Origin: Salinisphaeraceae bacterium UBA4764 | GTDB taxonomy: Bacteria > Pseudomonadota > Gammaproteobacteria > Nevskiales > Salinisphaeraceae | Reading direction: 5' to 3' | Length of the DNA stretch: 53,142 nucleotides | Assembly: GCA_002403445.1 (NCBI GenBank) | Contig: DHHU01000048.1 | Location: 72,897 to 126,038 of the forward strand | Translations under genes and position numbers: made by a program | Part shown: positions 25,908 to 33,721 of the stretch, piece by piece | Layout of the letters: each line of letters starts with the position of its first letter | Position numbering within the stretch: the first letter of the stretch is position 1 | The notes under the pieces: model-generated | Database searches by the model: none | What the model saw: the letters and a program-made list of their open reading frames with translations, nothing else | Told to the model about the DNA's origin: nothing

Positions 25908-26837
25908 TCAATGTCCGCGCAACCGGGCAAAACCCTCGGCAAGATCGACTGCAGGCTGCCAATCGACAGCCCTGCACCAATTAATATTATCGCAGACCCA
26001 GTCCGGGTGACGCAGCTCACGGACTTTTCCGGGCGTGAGCATGGGCGCAAAACCCAATCGGCGCCCCAGCCACTGGTTGATCCAGGCACTGCCCGTAAGT
26101 AGCGGCGACGGTACGCGCAACCGCCGAATGGGCCCGCGGCGCTTAGTTTCAATGATCCGAATTATGTCCTCCCAACTGTAGCCGTTCGGAGTGCCATCGT
26201 GCAGCGTATAGGTACCGCCAACGCGGCCTGCGGTGCGCAGCCAAGCACGTACGGCCGCTGCCAGGTCATCGACATAAAGCAATGACACACGAGATTCCGG
26301 ATCGACCGGCATTGGCGCGACCCCCCAGGCCATTGCCGCAAACAAAGGGGCTAGCGCCCGATCACCTGGACCATAAACCGGCGGCGGCCGCAAAATGGCC
26401 ACAACGCGTTCGGTATGATTATGGAACAAAGCTTCCATGGTGGCCTTGCTTTGCGCATAAAAAGACAGGCCAGGTTTTCTCGCAGCCAATGATGAGAGCG
26501 CGAGCAGCGGCGTTGACGACCCTGCCATCGCCTGCAGCAAGGTACGGCTGCCGTCAACGTTGGTCGTTTCAAAATCTTTATACCGCGCGCCCTTGACCGC
26601 CCCCGCCATATGCACGACGGCATCAACACCTTCAACCAGTGCGGCCAGCGCAAGGGGATCGTCGAGCCCGCCGCGCACGACACCGACGCCTTGCTTCCGG
26701 AGCGACGCGGACGCGTCATCACGCCTGCTCAGGGCGCGCACACCGAAACCGGATTCCAGAAGACCGTCAACCACAGCCCGGCCGATAAAACCCGACCCGC
26801 CTGTGACCGCCACGATGGAATCGGATCGCTGGGTCAC
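25908..26837 (-). CDS. cerR: CerR-like NAD-dependent epimerase/dehydratase-fold 3-oxosphinganine reductase
   Basis: A 309-residue extended SDR. TGGSGFIG near residues 13-20 binds the dinucleotide, HMAGAVK near 76-82 and the active site YAQSKATME near 127-135 (Tyr and Lys), and RPPPVYGPGD near 150-159 is family-typical. In bacterial sphingolipid loci the protein of this class beside spt reduces the 3-oxo intermediate. That identity follows from the position between ligase and ACP genes, since sequence alone would only say NAD-dependent epimerase. The start is GTG at 26837, 33 bases after the ligase stop; no ATG lies in frame upstream of the Rossmann strand. Confidence 0.78.
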   Translation of the reverse strand: MTQRSDSIVAVTGGSGFIGRAVVDGLLESGFGVRALSRRDDASASLRKQGVGVVRGGLDDPLALAALVEGVDAVVHMAGAVKGARYKDFETTNVDGSRTLLQAMAGSSTPLLALSSLAARKPGLSFYAQSKATMEALFHNHTERVVAILRPPPVYGPGDRALAPLFAAMAWGVAPMPVDPESRVSLLYVDDLAAAVRAWLRTAGRVGGTYTLHDGTPNGYSWEDIIRIIETKRRGPIRRLRVPSPLLTGSAWINQWLGRRLGFAPMLTPGKVRELRHPDWVCDNINWCRAVDWQPAVDLAEGFARLRGH

Positions 26838-26870
26838 CGATACATAACTGCTGGGATCAATCGCCAGCGG

Positions 26871-28655
26871 TTATCCGGCATATTGGCTTCGCGCATTGCT
26901 GGCAGCCAAGGTTTCCGCTTCTTCAGAGTCGCTGCGAGCGCGTGCCTGGCGCTGCAAGCGGGCGACATAATCACGCCGTGCGCCGCTCCGGGACAGCTTG
27001 CCCGACGATGTGCGGGGCAATGTGTGGGGCGCCACGGCCTCGACTAGGCATTCGATACCATATTCCCGGCGCACCAAACCTTCCAGCCGGCGGGTCAATT
27101 CATTACGGGCACCGGTTTCACGCAGTCGACACTGAATGACCAGCACAGCGGCATCGCGGCCGGTCATCGACGGTGCCGCGAATGCCAGCGCGTCACCTGG
27201 ACGTAATTCATCCTGGGATTCGGCCAACCATTCGAGGTCTTGAGGCCAGATATTGCGCCCATTGACGATAATCAGATCCTTGGCACGGCCCGTGATCACG
27301 ACTCGACGGCCAATGCGATATCCGAGATCCCCCGTGTCCAACCAATTATCCGAAGACAGCGAGGCCTTGGAAGCATCCGGGTCATTGAAATACCCCGACA
27401 TCACACTCGGACCGCGAACGAAGATATGGCCGATCTCACGGTCACCGAGCGGCGACCCGCTGTCATCGCGGATTTCGAACTCATACTCCGGCAGCACATC
27501 GCCACAGTCCACGAACTCCGTGGTGCGATTCGCATCGTGGCCTGTCACGGGTACAGCGCGGTGGTCGTTTGCCACGGTTTCGGCATCTACGGTATCAACC
27601 GACAACCCCTCGCCAACTGGTGCAAAACTGATGGCCAACGAACACTCGGCCATGCCATAACAGGCCAAAAATGCCGAATCGTCGAATTTGGCAGGCGCCA
27701 ACGTCTCAGCGAATCGCTGCAACGACGCAGGCCGAATCGTTTCAGCCCCCGCCCCGGCAATGCGCCAGCACGACAGATCAAAGTCGGTGGCGTTATGGCG
27801 AATACGGCGCGCGCAGAGTTCGTAACCAAACGAGGGACTGAACGAAATTGTCGCGCGATTACGCGAGATCAAGCCGAGCCAAAGCCTAGGCCGCATCGCG
27901 AAGTGGCGAGTTGCCAGATAGTCTACCGAACGCTGCGAGGTGAGCGCTGCCAACATGCATCCCACCAGGCCCATGTCATGATAAAGCGGCAACCAGGAAG
28001 CCAGCCGATCATCTGACCTGATTTGCACGCCGCGCGTCACGATACTGGACAGGTTCTGCATGACCTGGCGTTGTGAAATCACGACGCCGCGCGGGAATTT
28101 CGTACTGCCGGAAGTATATTGCAGATAAGCAGTAACGTCCGCGCCATCGCGCCGCTCCAGTGCATCAGCCTTTGGCAACTGGTCGAGGGTTTCAAAAGCC
28201 CCGATATAGGCCAGCGACATCTGATCCGCCGCCTGCATCAAAAACGGCATGAACTCTTCGGGCGCCAACGCAATCGAAGCACGGCAGCTATCGAGCAGTC
28301 CACGCAACTGAGCCACGTATGCATCGCGGCTGCCCAGCCCCACGGTCACGGGCAGAGGCACCGGCACCAAACCGGCGTACTGACACGCAAAAAAACATTC
28401 AGCGAAGCCCGCGACAGTGTCGGCCACAAGTGCAACACGCGCACCGGGCTCAAGCCCCATGGCCTGAAAGCGCCGCGCTGTGGCGACAGAACGCTCGCAC
28501 AGCTCGGCATACGGCAAACTCGTCTTGAGACCGCCGCGACCGTCGTAAAAATTGAACCCTGTTTCACCGCCAGCGGCGTAGTCGAGTGCTTCGGCCAACG
28601 TCACGAAGTCGGCATACCGAAGTGGCAGCCGATGCTGGGTGGGCGTTTGCGTCAT
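26871..28655 (-). CDS. Fatty acyl-AMP ligase / acyl-ACP synthetase
   Basis: A 594-residue adenylate-forming enzyme of the FAAL type. It activates a fatty acid as acyl-AMP and passes it to a carrier protein. Motifs are YTSGSTKFPRGVV at about 180-192 (ATP loop), LPLYHDMGLVG near 228-238, CYGMAECSLA, NWLDTGDLGY, and a C-terminal PRTSSGKLSR with the late Lys. The 5-to-8 region carries the insertion typical of FAALs rather than acyl-CoA ligases. The next genes on the strand are CerR-like, ACP and SPT, matching the acyl-ACP synthetase of known ceramide loci. The ATG at 28655 has AGGG about 11 bases upstream and replaces a TTG 13 codons earlier. It is the first gene of the 12-gene run. Confidence 0.88.
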   Translation of the reverse strand: MTQTPTQHRLPLRYADFVTLAEALDYAAGGETGFNFYDGRGGLKTSLPYAELCERSVATARRFQAMGLEPGARVALVADTVAGFAECFFACQYAGLVPVPLPVTVGLGSRDAYVAQLRGLLDSCRASIALAPEEFMPFLMQAADQMSLAYIGAFETLDQLPKADALERRDGADVTAYLQYTSGSTKFPRGVVISQRQVMQNLSSIVTRGVQIRSDDRLASWLPLYHDMGLVGCMLAALTSQRSVDYLATRHFAMRPRLWLGLISRNRATISFSPSFGYELCARRIRHNATDFDLSCWRIAGAGAETIRPASLQRFAETLAPAKFDDSAFLACYGMAECSLAISFAPVGEGLSVDTVDAETVANDHRAVPVTGHDANRTTEFVDCGDVLPEYEFEIRDDSGSPLGDREIGHIFVRGPSVMSGYFNDPDASKASLSSDNWLDTGDLGYRIGRRVVITGRAKDLIIVNGRNIWPQDLEWLAESQDELRPGDALAFAAPSMTGRDAAVLVIQCRLRETGARNELTRRLEGLVRREYGIECLVEAVAPHTLPRTSSGKLSRSGARRDYVARLQRQARARSDSEEAETLAASNARSQYAG

Positions 28656-29112
28656 ATCAGGCAGCCCTGTGTCAACGATACCCCCGATCGCCAAGCATTA
28701 AAACATCTGGACGGTATCATGAAATCGTATAAAAAAACTGCAATCTGGACGATAGATCTAAAGCCACGGATCGGATGCGATCCGGCCACGATTACGACAT
28801 ACTCCAGGGGATTATTGGTGCCGTCATATCGTAACGATAGCCTCGTTTTTCGCGCCCAAAACCGAAAAAGTCGACGACAAAACATCGACCCGTGGTTTAC
28901 GGCAGTTATTTTGGATTTCATTTTACTTTAATCTTGCAAACCATGCACTACACCGGATTCGACCCACGTTATCCTTACCAGCACCCGGGTCGGGCCAATC
29001 AGCCTAGCCAGCGTCGATAGACACTATGGGTGAAAAAACGTTCGGACGCCAAGTGCTAGAGTTCGATTTTATGACTCATAATCCACACCTCAAATAGGCA
29101 TATGAGTGACTC
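28656..29112. promoter_or_regulatory. Divergent control region of the sphingolipid locus
   Basis: This 457-base region separates the ligase-led minus operon from the ceramide synthase gene and is visibly richer in A+T than its neighbours. It holds a perfect 7-bp inverted repeat CGGATCG-GATG-CGATCCG at 28767-28784, a candidate operator. A second dyad, ATGAGT-G-ACTCAT at 29102-29114, overlaps the start codon of the plus-strand gene, and a similar ATGACTCAT occurs at 29071-29079. Several AT-rich hexamers could be promoters on either strand, but none pairs convincingly, so I do not mark a specific one. Confidence 0.5.
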
Positions 29113-30255
29113 ATGAATGACGTCACACTCGAGACAATCGATTTTGCCAACCGGACAGCGCGAAAACAGTTCATCAATGTTCCGTGGCCGCTGTATTCGA
29201 CAGATCCGGCGTGGCGGCCGCCAATCCGCATGGAGCGCTATTTACATCTAGGGGCCAAAACAAATCCAGCATTCGAACACCTTGATCTGGCGGCTTGGCT
29301 GGCTTGGCGGGATGGTCATCCCATCGGGCGCATTACCGCACAGATCGACACGATTCGTGAACGTGTTCAGCCCGATTCGGTCGGCTACTTCGGAATGCTG
29401 GAAGCGCCCGACGATCCCGCTGTCTTCAAACTTTTAACGGAGGCCGCCGAATCGTGGCTGGCCAAGCGCGGTGTCGACAAGGTTCAGGGCCCCTTCAATC
29501 TGACAATCAACGATGAGTGCGGTTTATTGGTGGATGGTTTCCACACCCCACCTGCCGTAATGATGGGCCACGCCCGGCCGTACTACGCCGAGTACCTTGA
29601 ACAAGCCGGCTATTACGGGGCCAAGGACTTGCTGGCTTACTGGATTGATCTGAACTTTGAGCATCCAGCGCCAATGCAGCGCCTAGTGTCTCGCTACGCC
29701 GACCGCATCCGAGTGCGGTGCATTGACCGCAAGCGTTTTACCGACGAATTCGACCTGCTACGCGACATCTTTAACGATGGATGGGCCAACAACTGGGGGG
29801 CAGTCCCGTTCACCCAGGCTGAATTCCGCGATCTCGGCAATACTCTGAAGTACCTAATCGCCGACGATCTGGTGCAAATTGCAGAACTGGACGGTCAACC
29901 GGCGGCTTTCATCGTCGGGCTGCCCAACCTCAATGAAGCCGCGCGCGATATCAACGGCAAGCTGCTGCCCACGGGAGCACTGAAACTGATCTGGCGGCTC
30001 AAAGTCCGATTCCCGAGCACATCCCGAGTGCCGCTTATGGGTGTCCGGCGCCCGTTTCAGCGCGGCCCACTAGGCGCTGCACTGGCTTTTTCCGTGATTG
30101 CCGCGATGCAACAAAGCTTATTGAAGCATGGCGCGACCGGCTGTGAACTCTCCTGGATACTCGACGACAACCGCGGCATGCGGGACATCATCGAAGGCTT
30201 GGGCGGCACGGCCTACAAGACGTATCGCATCTACGAAAAACAACTCACCGAGTGA
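29113..30255 (+). CDS. bcerS: Bacterial ceramide synthase (bCerS) candidate, GNAT-like fold
   Basis: A 380-residue soluble protein of the GNAT-like family to which the Caulobacter ceramide synthase belongs; that enzyme N-acylates the sphingoid base. Recognisable segments are VPWPLYSTDPAWRPPIRME at about 18-36, the AWRDGHPIGRITAQID core near 66-80, GYFGMLEAPDD near 95-105, KVQGPFNLTINDECGLLVDG near 139-158, and NGKLLPTGALKLIW late in the protein. I assign the function from this overall pattern plus the divergent spt/ACP/cerR genes. The ATG at 29113 lies within a TGACTCATG dyad; an upstream ATG at 29102 reads only four codons. A nucleotidyltransferase gene follows after 16 bases. Confidence 0.75.
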   Translation: MNDVTLETIDFANRTARKQFINVPWPLYSTDPAWRPPIRMERYLHLGAKTNPAFEHLDLAAWLAWRDGHPIGRITAQIDTIRERVQPDSVGYFGMLEAPDDPAVFKLLTEAAESWLAKRGVDKVQGPFNLTINDECGLLVDGFHTPPAVMMGHARPYYAEYLEQAGYYGAKDLLAYWIDLNFEHPAPMQRLVSRYADRIRVRCIDRKRFTDEFDLLRDIFNDGWANNWGAVPFTQAEFRDLGNTLKYLIADDLVQIAELDGQPAAFIVGLPNLNEAARDINGKLLPTGALKLIWRLKVRFPSTSRVPLMGVRRPFQRGPLGAALAFSVIAAMQQSLLKHGATGCELSWILDDNRGMRDIIEGLGGTAYKTYRIYEKQLTE

Positions 30256-30271
30256 TCCTGCACCGGCGTCC

Positions 30272-31069
30272 ATGAGCGACTCATCTGCTGTCACGGCGAT
30301 TATCCTGGCCGGAGATCGTGGTCCGCATGACCCAGTGGCAGCAGCGACCGGCGCGCCGTGCAAGGCTCTTGCACCGGTTGCCGGACAACGTCTGGTCGAA
30401 CGTGTCACGCAGGTCTTGTCGCAAGCCCCCTCGATTGATGCGCTGTATCTCGTGGGCCCGACGCGCGCCGTGCTCGACAAGTCGCCTGACGGCTGGGCCA
30501 GCATCAAAGCCACCGGCGCAACCTGGATCGAGCCCGGCACATCCCCCGCAACCAGTGCCGCCCAGGCACTCAAGGCAATTCCCGTCGATCAACGAATTCT
30601 GCTGACCAGCGTCGACCACGCCCTGCTGCGCGTGGCGTGGGTCGAACAAGTCATAGCCGAAGCCAGCACATTCGACTTCACGGCCGCTGTTGTAGCGCGC
30701 GAGGCACTGGCATCAGCCTACCCCGATGCCCGGCCGACCACCATTCGACTCGGGCCTGGGGCCGGTTTTTGTACCGCCAATCTATTCACTGTCCAAGGGA
30801 GTAAAGGCCGTGATCTAATCGCCCGATGGCGGCAGTTCGAGGCCGAACGCAAGCATCCGGCACGCTACATGGGGCGACTGCTTGGTCCGGTCGGCACGCT
30901 TGCTTATCTGCTCGGACGACTGACATTGAACAGCGCTCGCCAGCGCCTCTCTCAGCGGCTGGGCATGGATCTCGGTATCAGCCTGATCGATGACGCCGAG
31001 GCCGCGATCGACGTCGATTCGGCCGCCGATCTTGCTCTGGCTGAGGGTCTGTTGTCGCCAAGCGACTGA
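30272..31069 (+). CDS. MobA-like NTP transferase
   Basis: A 265-residue nucleotidyltransferase of the GT-A/MobA-like class. The N-terminus shows AIILAGDRG, then CKALAPVAGQRLVERV, corresponding to the LAGGxGxR and PKxLxPVxG substrate loops, and LLTSVDHALL supplies an acidic residue in the metal position. FDFTAAVV and IDVDSAADLALAE, the usual end of MobA-type proteins, follow. Members transfer a nucleotide from NTP to sugar or alcohol phosphates. The gene follows the ceramide synthase gene by 16 bases on the same strand, suggesting a role in head-group activation, but the substrate is unknown. The start is fixed at 30272 because upstream codons overlap the previous gene in another frame. Confidence 0.78.
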   Translation: MSDSSAVTAIILAGDRGPHDPVAAATGAPCKALAPVAGQRLVERVTQVLSQAPSIDALYLVGPTRAVLDKSPDGWASIKATGATWIEPGTSPATSAAQALKAIPVDQRILLTSVDHALLRVAWVEQVIAEASTFDFTAAVVAREALASAYPDARPTTIRLGPGAGFCTANLFTVQGSKGRDLIARWRQFEAERKHPARYMGRLLGPVGTLAYLLGRLTLNSARQRLSQRLGMDLGISLIDDAEAAIDVDSAADLALAEGLLSPSD

Positions 31070-31095
31070 CCAACTTAGCGGCCCAACCCCGCGAT

Positions 31096-31110
31096 TGCCT
31101 GAATCAGGCA
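31096..31110. repeat. Dyad between convergent genes
   Basis: TGCCTGA and TCAGGCA meet around a single central A, in the 62-base gap between the convergent nucleotidyltransferase and P450 genes. It could form a 5-bp hairpin and act as a weak two-way terminator, but there is no T-run. Confidence 0.3.
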
Positions 31111-31131
31111 CACAAACGGGTCTCGCGCGAT

Positions 31132-32472
31132 TTAGCGCGCATACCGAACAATTTGCCCGCCGTCCGCCGGGCCAAACGCGATGCCCCGTGAATGCCAGGC
31201 CTCACCGCTTTCGCTAGTAGGCTCTAAAGTATGCTCGGTTAAGAGCGTCCGTAAAACAACCTTGAATTCCATATGGGCGAAAGCAGCCCCAATGCAACGG
31301 CGTACGCCGCCTCCAAAGGGGATCAGTTGGTAGGGATCGGCCCGATTGTCTATAAAGCGCTCGGGGCTAAACATATAGGGTTGTTCAAACAACCTTGAGT
31401 CAGTGTGCACGAGTGGTATGGAAATCATGATGGTCATACCCCTCGGCAAGCGCCATGGACCGAGCTCGTAACCGTCGACAAGGACCCTCCGGGCGGGCAT
31501 GGCGATCGTCGGGCGGGTGCGCTGGATTTCCTGTATGAAAGCGTCCAACAATTCGTCCTCGCCAGCATCGACCGCGGCAACAAGCTTATCCATGAACTCG
31601 GGATGGCGTCGCAACCGCTCTATCGCCCAGGCTAGAGTCGATGCCGTAGTTTCATGGCCCGCAACTAACAGGGTAGCCAATTCGTCGGCGATTTCGCTGT
31701 CGCTCATAAACCTGCCGTCGTCATATTTGGCCCCAATCAGCATGGCCAAAATATCCGCTCGTTGATCAATCGCAGGATCAGCGCGTGCATTTTGAATCAA
31801 CCGAGTAACAATTGAATCGTACTCAGCCCGCAACCGATTGAATCTCCCCCAAGGGGCATAGCCGAACAGATGCCATTCCGGCATCGGTATAGCCGCTAGC
31901 AATGAACCGGCTTTGACCAATCGGGGCAACAAATCACGTAGCGCGTGTAGATCGCGGCCCTCGACGCCGAACACTGTGCGCAGAATGATGTTGAGTGTGA
32001 TTGTGCTCATCGCCGTCTGGCTGGCGACCGTCTCGCCCTCCGGCCAAGCCGCCATGCCTACACGCGCTTCCTCGGCCATCAAGTCACGATATTCGGCCAA
32101 GCGGTTGCCGTGGAAGGCCGGGGTGAGCAGTTTACGTTGACGACGATGCGCCTCACCGGACATTGCGAATAGCGACCCCCCTCCGAGCAAGCGTCCCAGG
32201 TTGGGTTCGGGGTTGCCGATCTCATTGGGATCGGCCTTGAACAGCTGGCGGACTTCGTCTGGCTCGCTGACCACCAGGCACTTGCCGAACATCGGAAGTT
32301 TGAGCGTAAAGTCACTGCCATAGAGTTTTCGACGCTCTTCGAACGACAGACTTTTGCTGCGATTGAAAGATGAGAGCAAAAACCGTATTAGGTATGGCGT
32401 CTTTGGGCCGTTCGGCAAAAGGTAATTTGAATGGCCACATTGAGTGGTTTTAGTTTTGAAATTGTGTGGCAT
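31132..32472 (-). CDS. Cytochrome P450
   Basis: A 446-residue soluble P450. The I-helix oxygen-activation motif is AGHETT at 271-276, the ExxR pair is Glu315 and Arg318 (EIQR), the PERF-like segment is SPERFID near 369-375, and the heme loop is FGGGVRRCIG at 386-395 with Cys393 as thiolate ligand. The HRRQRKLLTPAF segment near 109-120 is the C-helix. Overall it resembles bacterial CYP102/CYP4-like fatty-chain oxidases more than CYP101 types, but the substrate is not determined. No ferredoxin or reductase gene is adjacent. It is the only minus-strand gene between the nucleotidyltransferase and kinase genes, and a lipid hydroxylation role is inference from context. Confidence 0.9.
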   Translation of the reverse strand: MPHNFKTKTTQCGHSNYLLPNGPKTPYLIRFLLSSFNRSKSLSFEERRKLYGSDFTLKLPMFGKCLVVSEPDEVRQLFKADPNEIGNPEPNLGRLLGGGSLFAMSGEAHRRQRKLLTPAFHGNRLAEYRDLMAEEARVGMAAWPEGETVASQTAMSTITLNIILRTVFGVEGRDLHALRDLLPRLVKAGSLLAAIPMPEWHLFGYAPWGRFNRLRAEYDSIVTRLIQNARADPAIDQRADILAMLIGAKYDDGRFMSDSEIADELATLLVAGHETTASTLAWAIERLRRHPEFMDKLVAAVDAGEDELLDAFIQEIQRTRPTIAMPARRVLVDGYELGPWRLPRGMTIMISIPLVHTDSRLFEQPYMFSPERFIDNRADPYQLIPFGGGVRRCIGAAFAHMEFKVVLRTLLTEHTLEPTSESGEAWHSRGIAFGPADGGQIVRYAR

Positions 32473-32564
32473 ACACCTTAGCCAGATAACACTTATTGTT
32501 ATTCAGTTTATAAATCATCGGGTGAAAGTGTATATGAAGATTTTTCGCACGTAATATCACCTTC

Positions 32565-32596
32565 CCTTTGCATATTCACATCCTACCTTGCAAAGG
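32565..32596. repeat. Inverted repeat CCTTTGCA-N16-TGCAAAGG in divergent promoter region
   Basis: Perfect 8-bp arms separated by 16 bases lie in the AT-rich 243-base gap between the P450 and kinase genes, which point away from each other. The arrangement fits an operator for a dimeric regulator acting on one or both genes. No regulator gene is near. Confidence 0.4.
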
Positions 32597-32715
32597 TGAC
32601 TTGTTTATTAATACTTAGGTTCAATCTAGGAGCCGGGTGCGGCATGCACATTCTTTTTTATAGTAGGATTGCCTTTGTGCCCGACCGGGCTTTGCTGTTT
32701 TGAGCTACGCTGCCG

Positions 32716-33696
32716 TTGCCCTCCGCCAATTCAAATTTTCAGTCACAATATCGATTAGGCGTGGTGGTTAATCCGGCTAGCGGCCGACATCAACGAACAC
32801 TCGGACGCCACCCGCCGCCGGATGGTGTGCCAATGCAATCGGCCCAAACATTCGAGGAAATCGGTCACGCGCTAGAAATACTCGCTGATGACGACGTTAC
32901 TCTGCTCGTAATCGCGGGTGGCGACGGCACCGTTCGGAACGTGCTGACACATATACTGATCAGAAAAGTATTTAAAGTTCAACCAATAATAGCCATTATT
33001 CCGAGCGGAAGCACCAACATGACCGGCCACGATACCGGTATGGTAAATATCGCTCGAAAGGGCTGGACCCCGTTGCTGATATTCGCTGAGCAGCCCCAAA
33101 ATAGCTGTGTCCACCGGGCTCGCCGACCAATCTTGAGGGTGCGACCAAACCCCGACACAGAGGCCTTTTGCGGTATGGTGATAGGCGTTGGCGCGATTGA
33201 TCATGCGGTGAGCTACACCCAGTCGCATCTGCATAACGTAGGCCTGCGTGGCAACATTGGTCCGGCGATTGCCTTTACCAGATTCCTAAAAGCATTAGCG
33301 GTCAAGGACTATCGACATTTCAAACCAGTCCAAATGCTGGTGCAAGATAACCATGGCCTGTGTGTCGACGTTAACGCTTTAGTATTTGTAGCCACAACAC
33401 TCGAGCGACTTCTTCTTCGTTTTCGTCCTTTCTGGGGCACAGGGAACGGTGCGATGAGCTGGAGTGTCGTAGCATGCAATGCGAAGGGCCTACTTCGGCG
33501 CTTGCCCGGCGCGGCTTGGGGGCGCCCCGGCCGGGGAACCACTGCGGCTAACGGTTTTACAAGTGCACGCGCGGATTCGGTGACGCTGGAATTCGACGGC
33601 GGCTTTGTCGTTGACGGTGAGCGCTATATTGCTGAACGAGAGCGCGGCCCGGTCGAGTTGTCAGTAGCCGGGACATTGGATTTCGTATCTTTTTGA
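32716..33696 (+). CDS. Diacylglycerol/ceramide kinase-like lipid kinase (CpgB-like)
   Basis: A 326-residue protein of the DAGK catalytic domain family. VVVNPASGRHQR near 16-27, GGDGTVRNV at 68-76 and PSGSTNMTGHD at 96-106 form the nucleotide site. FVVDGERY and ERGPVELS near the end match the family's C-terminal beta domain. Proteins of this class in Caulobacter-type loci phosphorylate ceramide. The neighbourhood here (ceramide synthase, SPT, CerR) makes ceramide a likelier substrate than diacylglycerol or sphingosine. The start is uncertain: TTG at 32716 has no clear ribosome binding site, and GTG codons at 32761 or 32764 would shorten the protein to its first strand. AT-rich DNA precedes it. 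Confidence 0.8.
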   Translation: MPSANSNFQSQYRLGVVVNPASGRHQRTLGRHPPPDGVPMQSAQTFEEIGHALEILADDDVTLLVIAGGDGTVRNVLTHILIRKVFKVQPIIAIIPSGSTNMTGHDTGMVNIARKGWTPLLIFAEQPQNSCVHRARRPILRVRPNPDTEAFCGMVIGVGAIDHAVSYTQSHLHNVGLRGNIGPAIAFTRFLKALAVKDYRHFKPVQMLVQDNHGLCVDVNALVFVATTLERLLLRFRPFWGTGNGAMSWSVVACNAKGLLRRLPGAAWGRPGRGTTAANGFTSARADSVTLEFDGGFVVDGERYIAERERGPVELSVAGTLDFVSF

Positions 33697-33721
33697 CTTG
33701 GTTCTCTTAAGAGTTGTCCGG

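Noticed and set aside
27240..28016. Open plus-strand frame of 258 codons
   Set aside because: It is wholly antisense to the well-conserved fatty acyl-AMP ligase and shows no family motif or ribosome binding site; long antisense frames are expected at this GC content.
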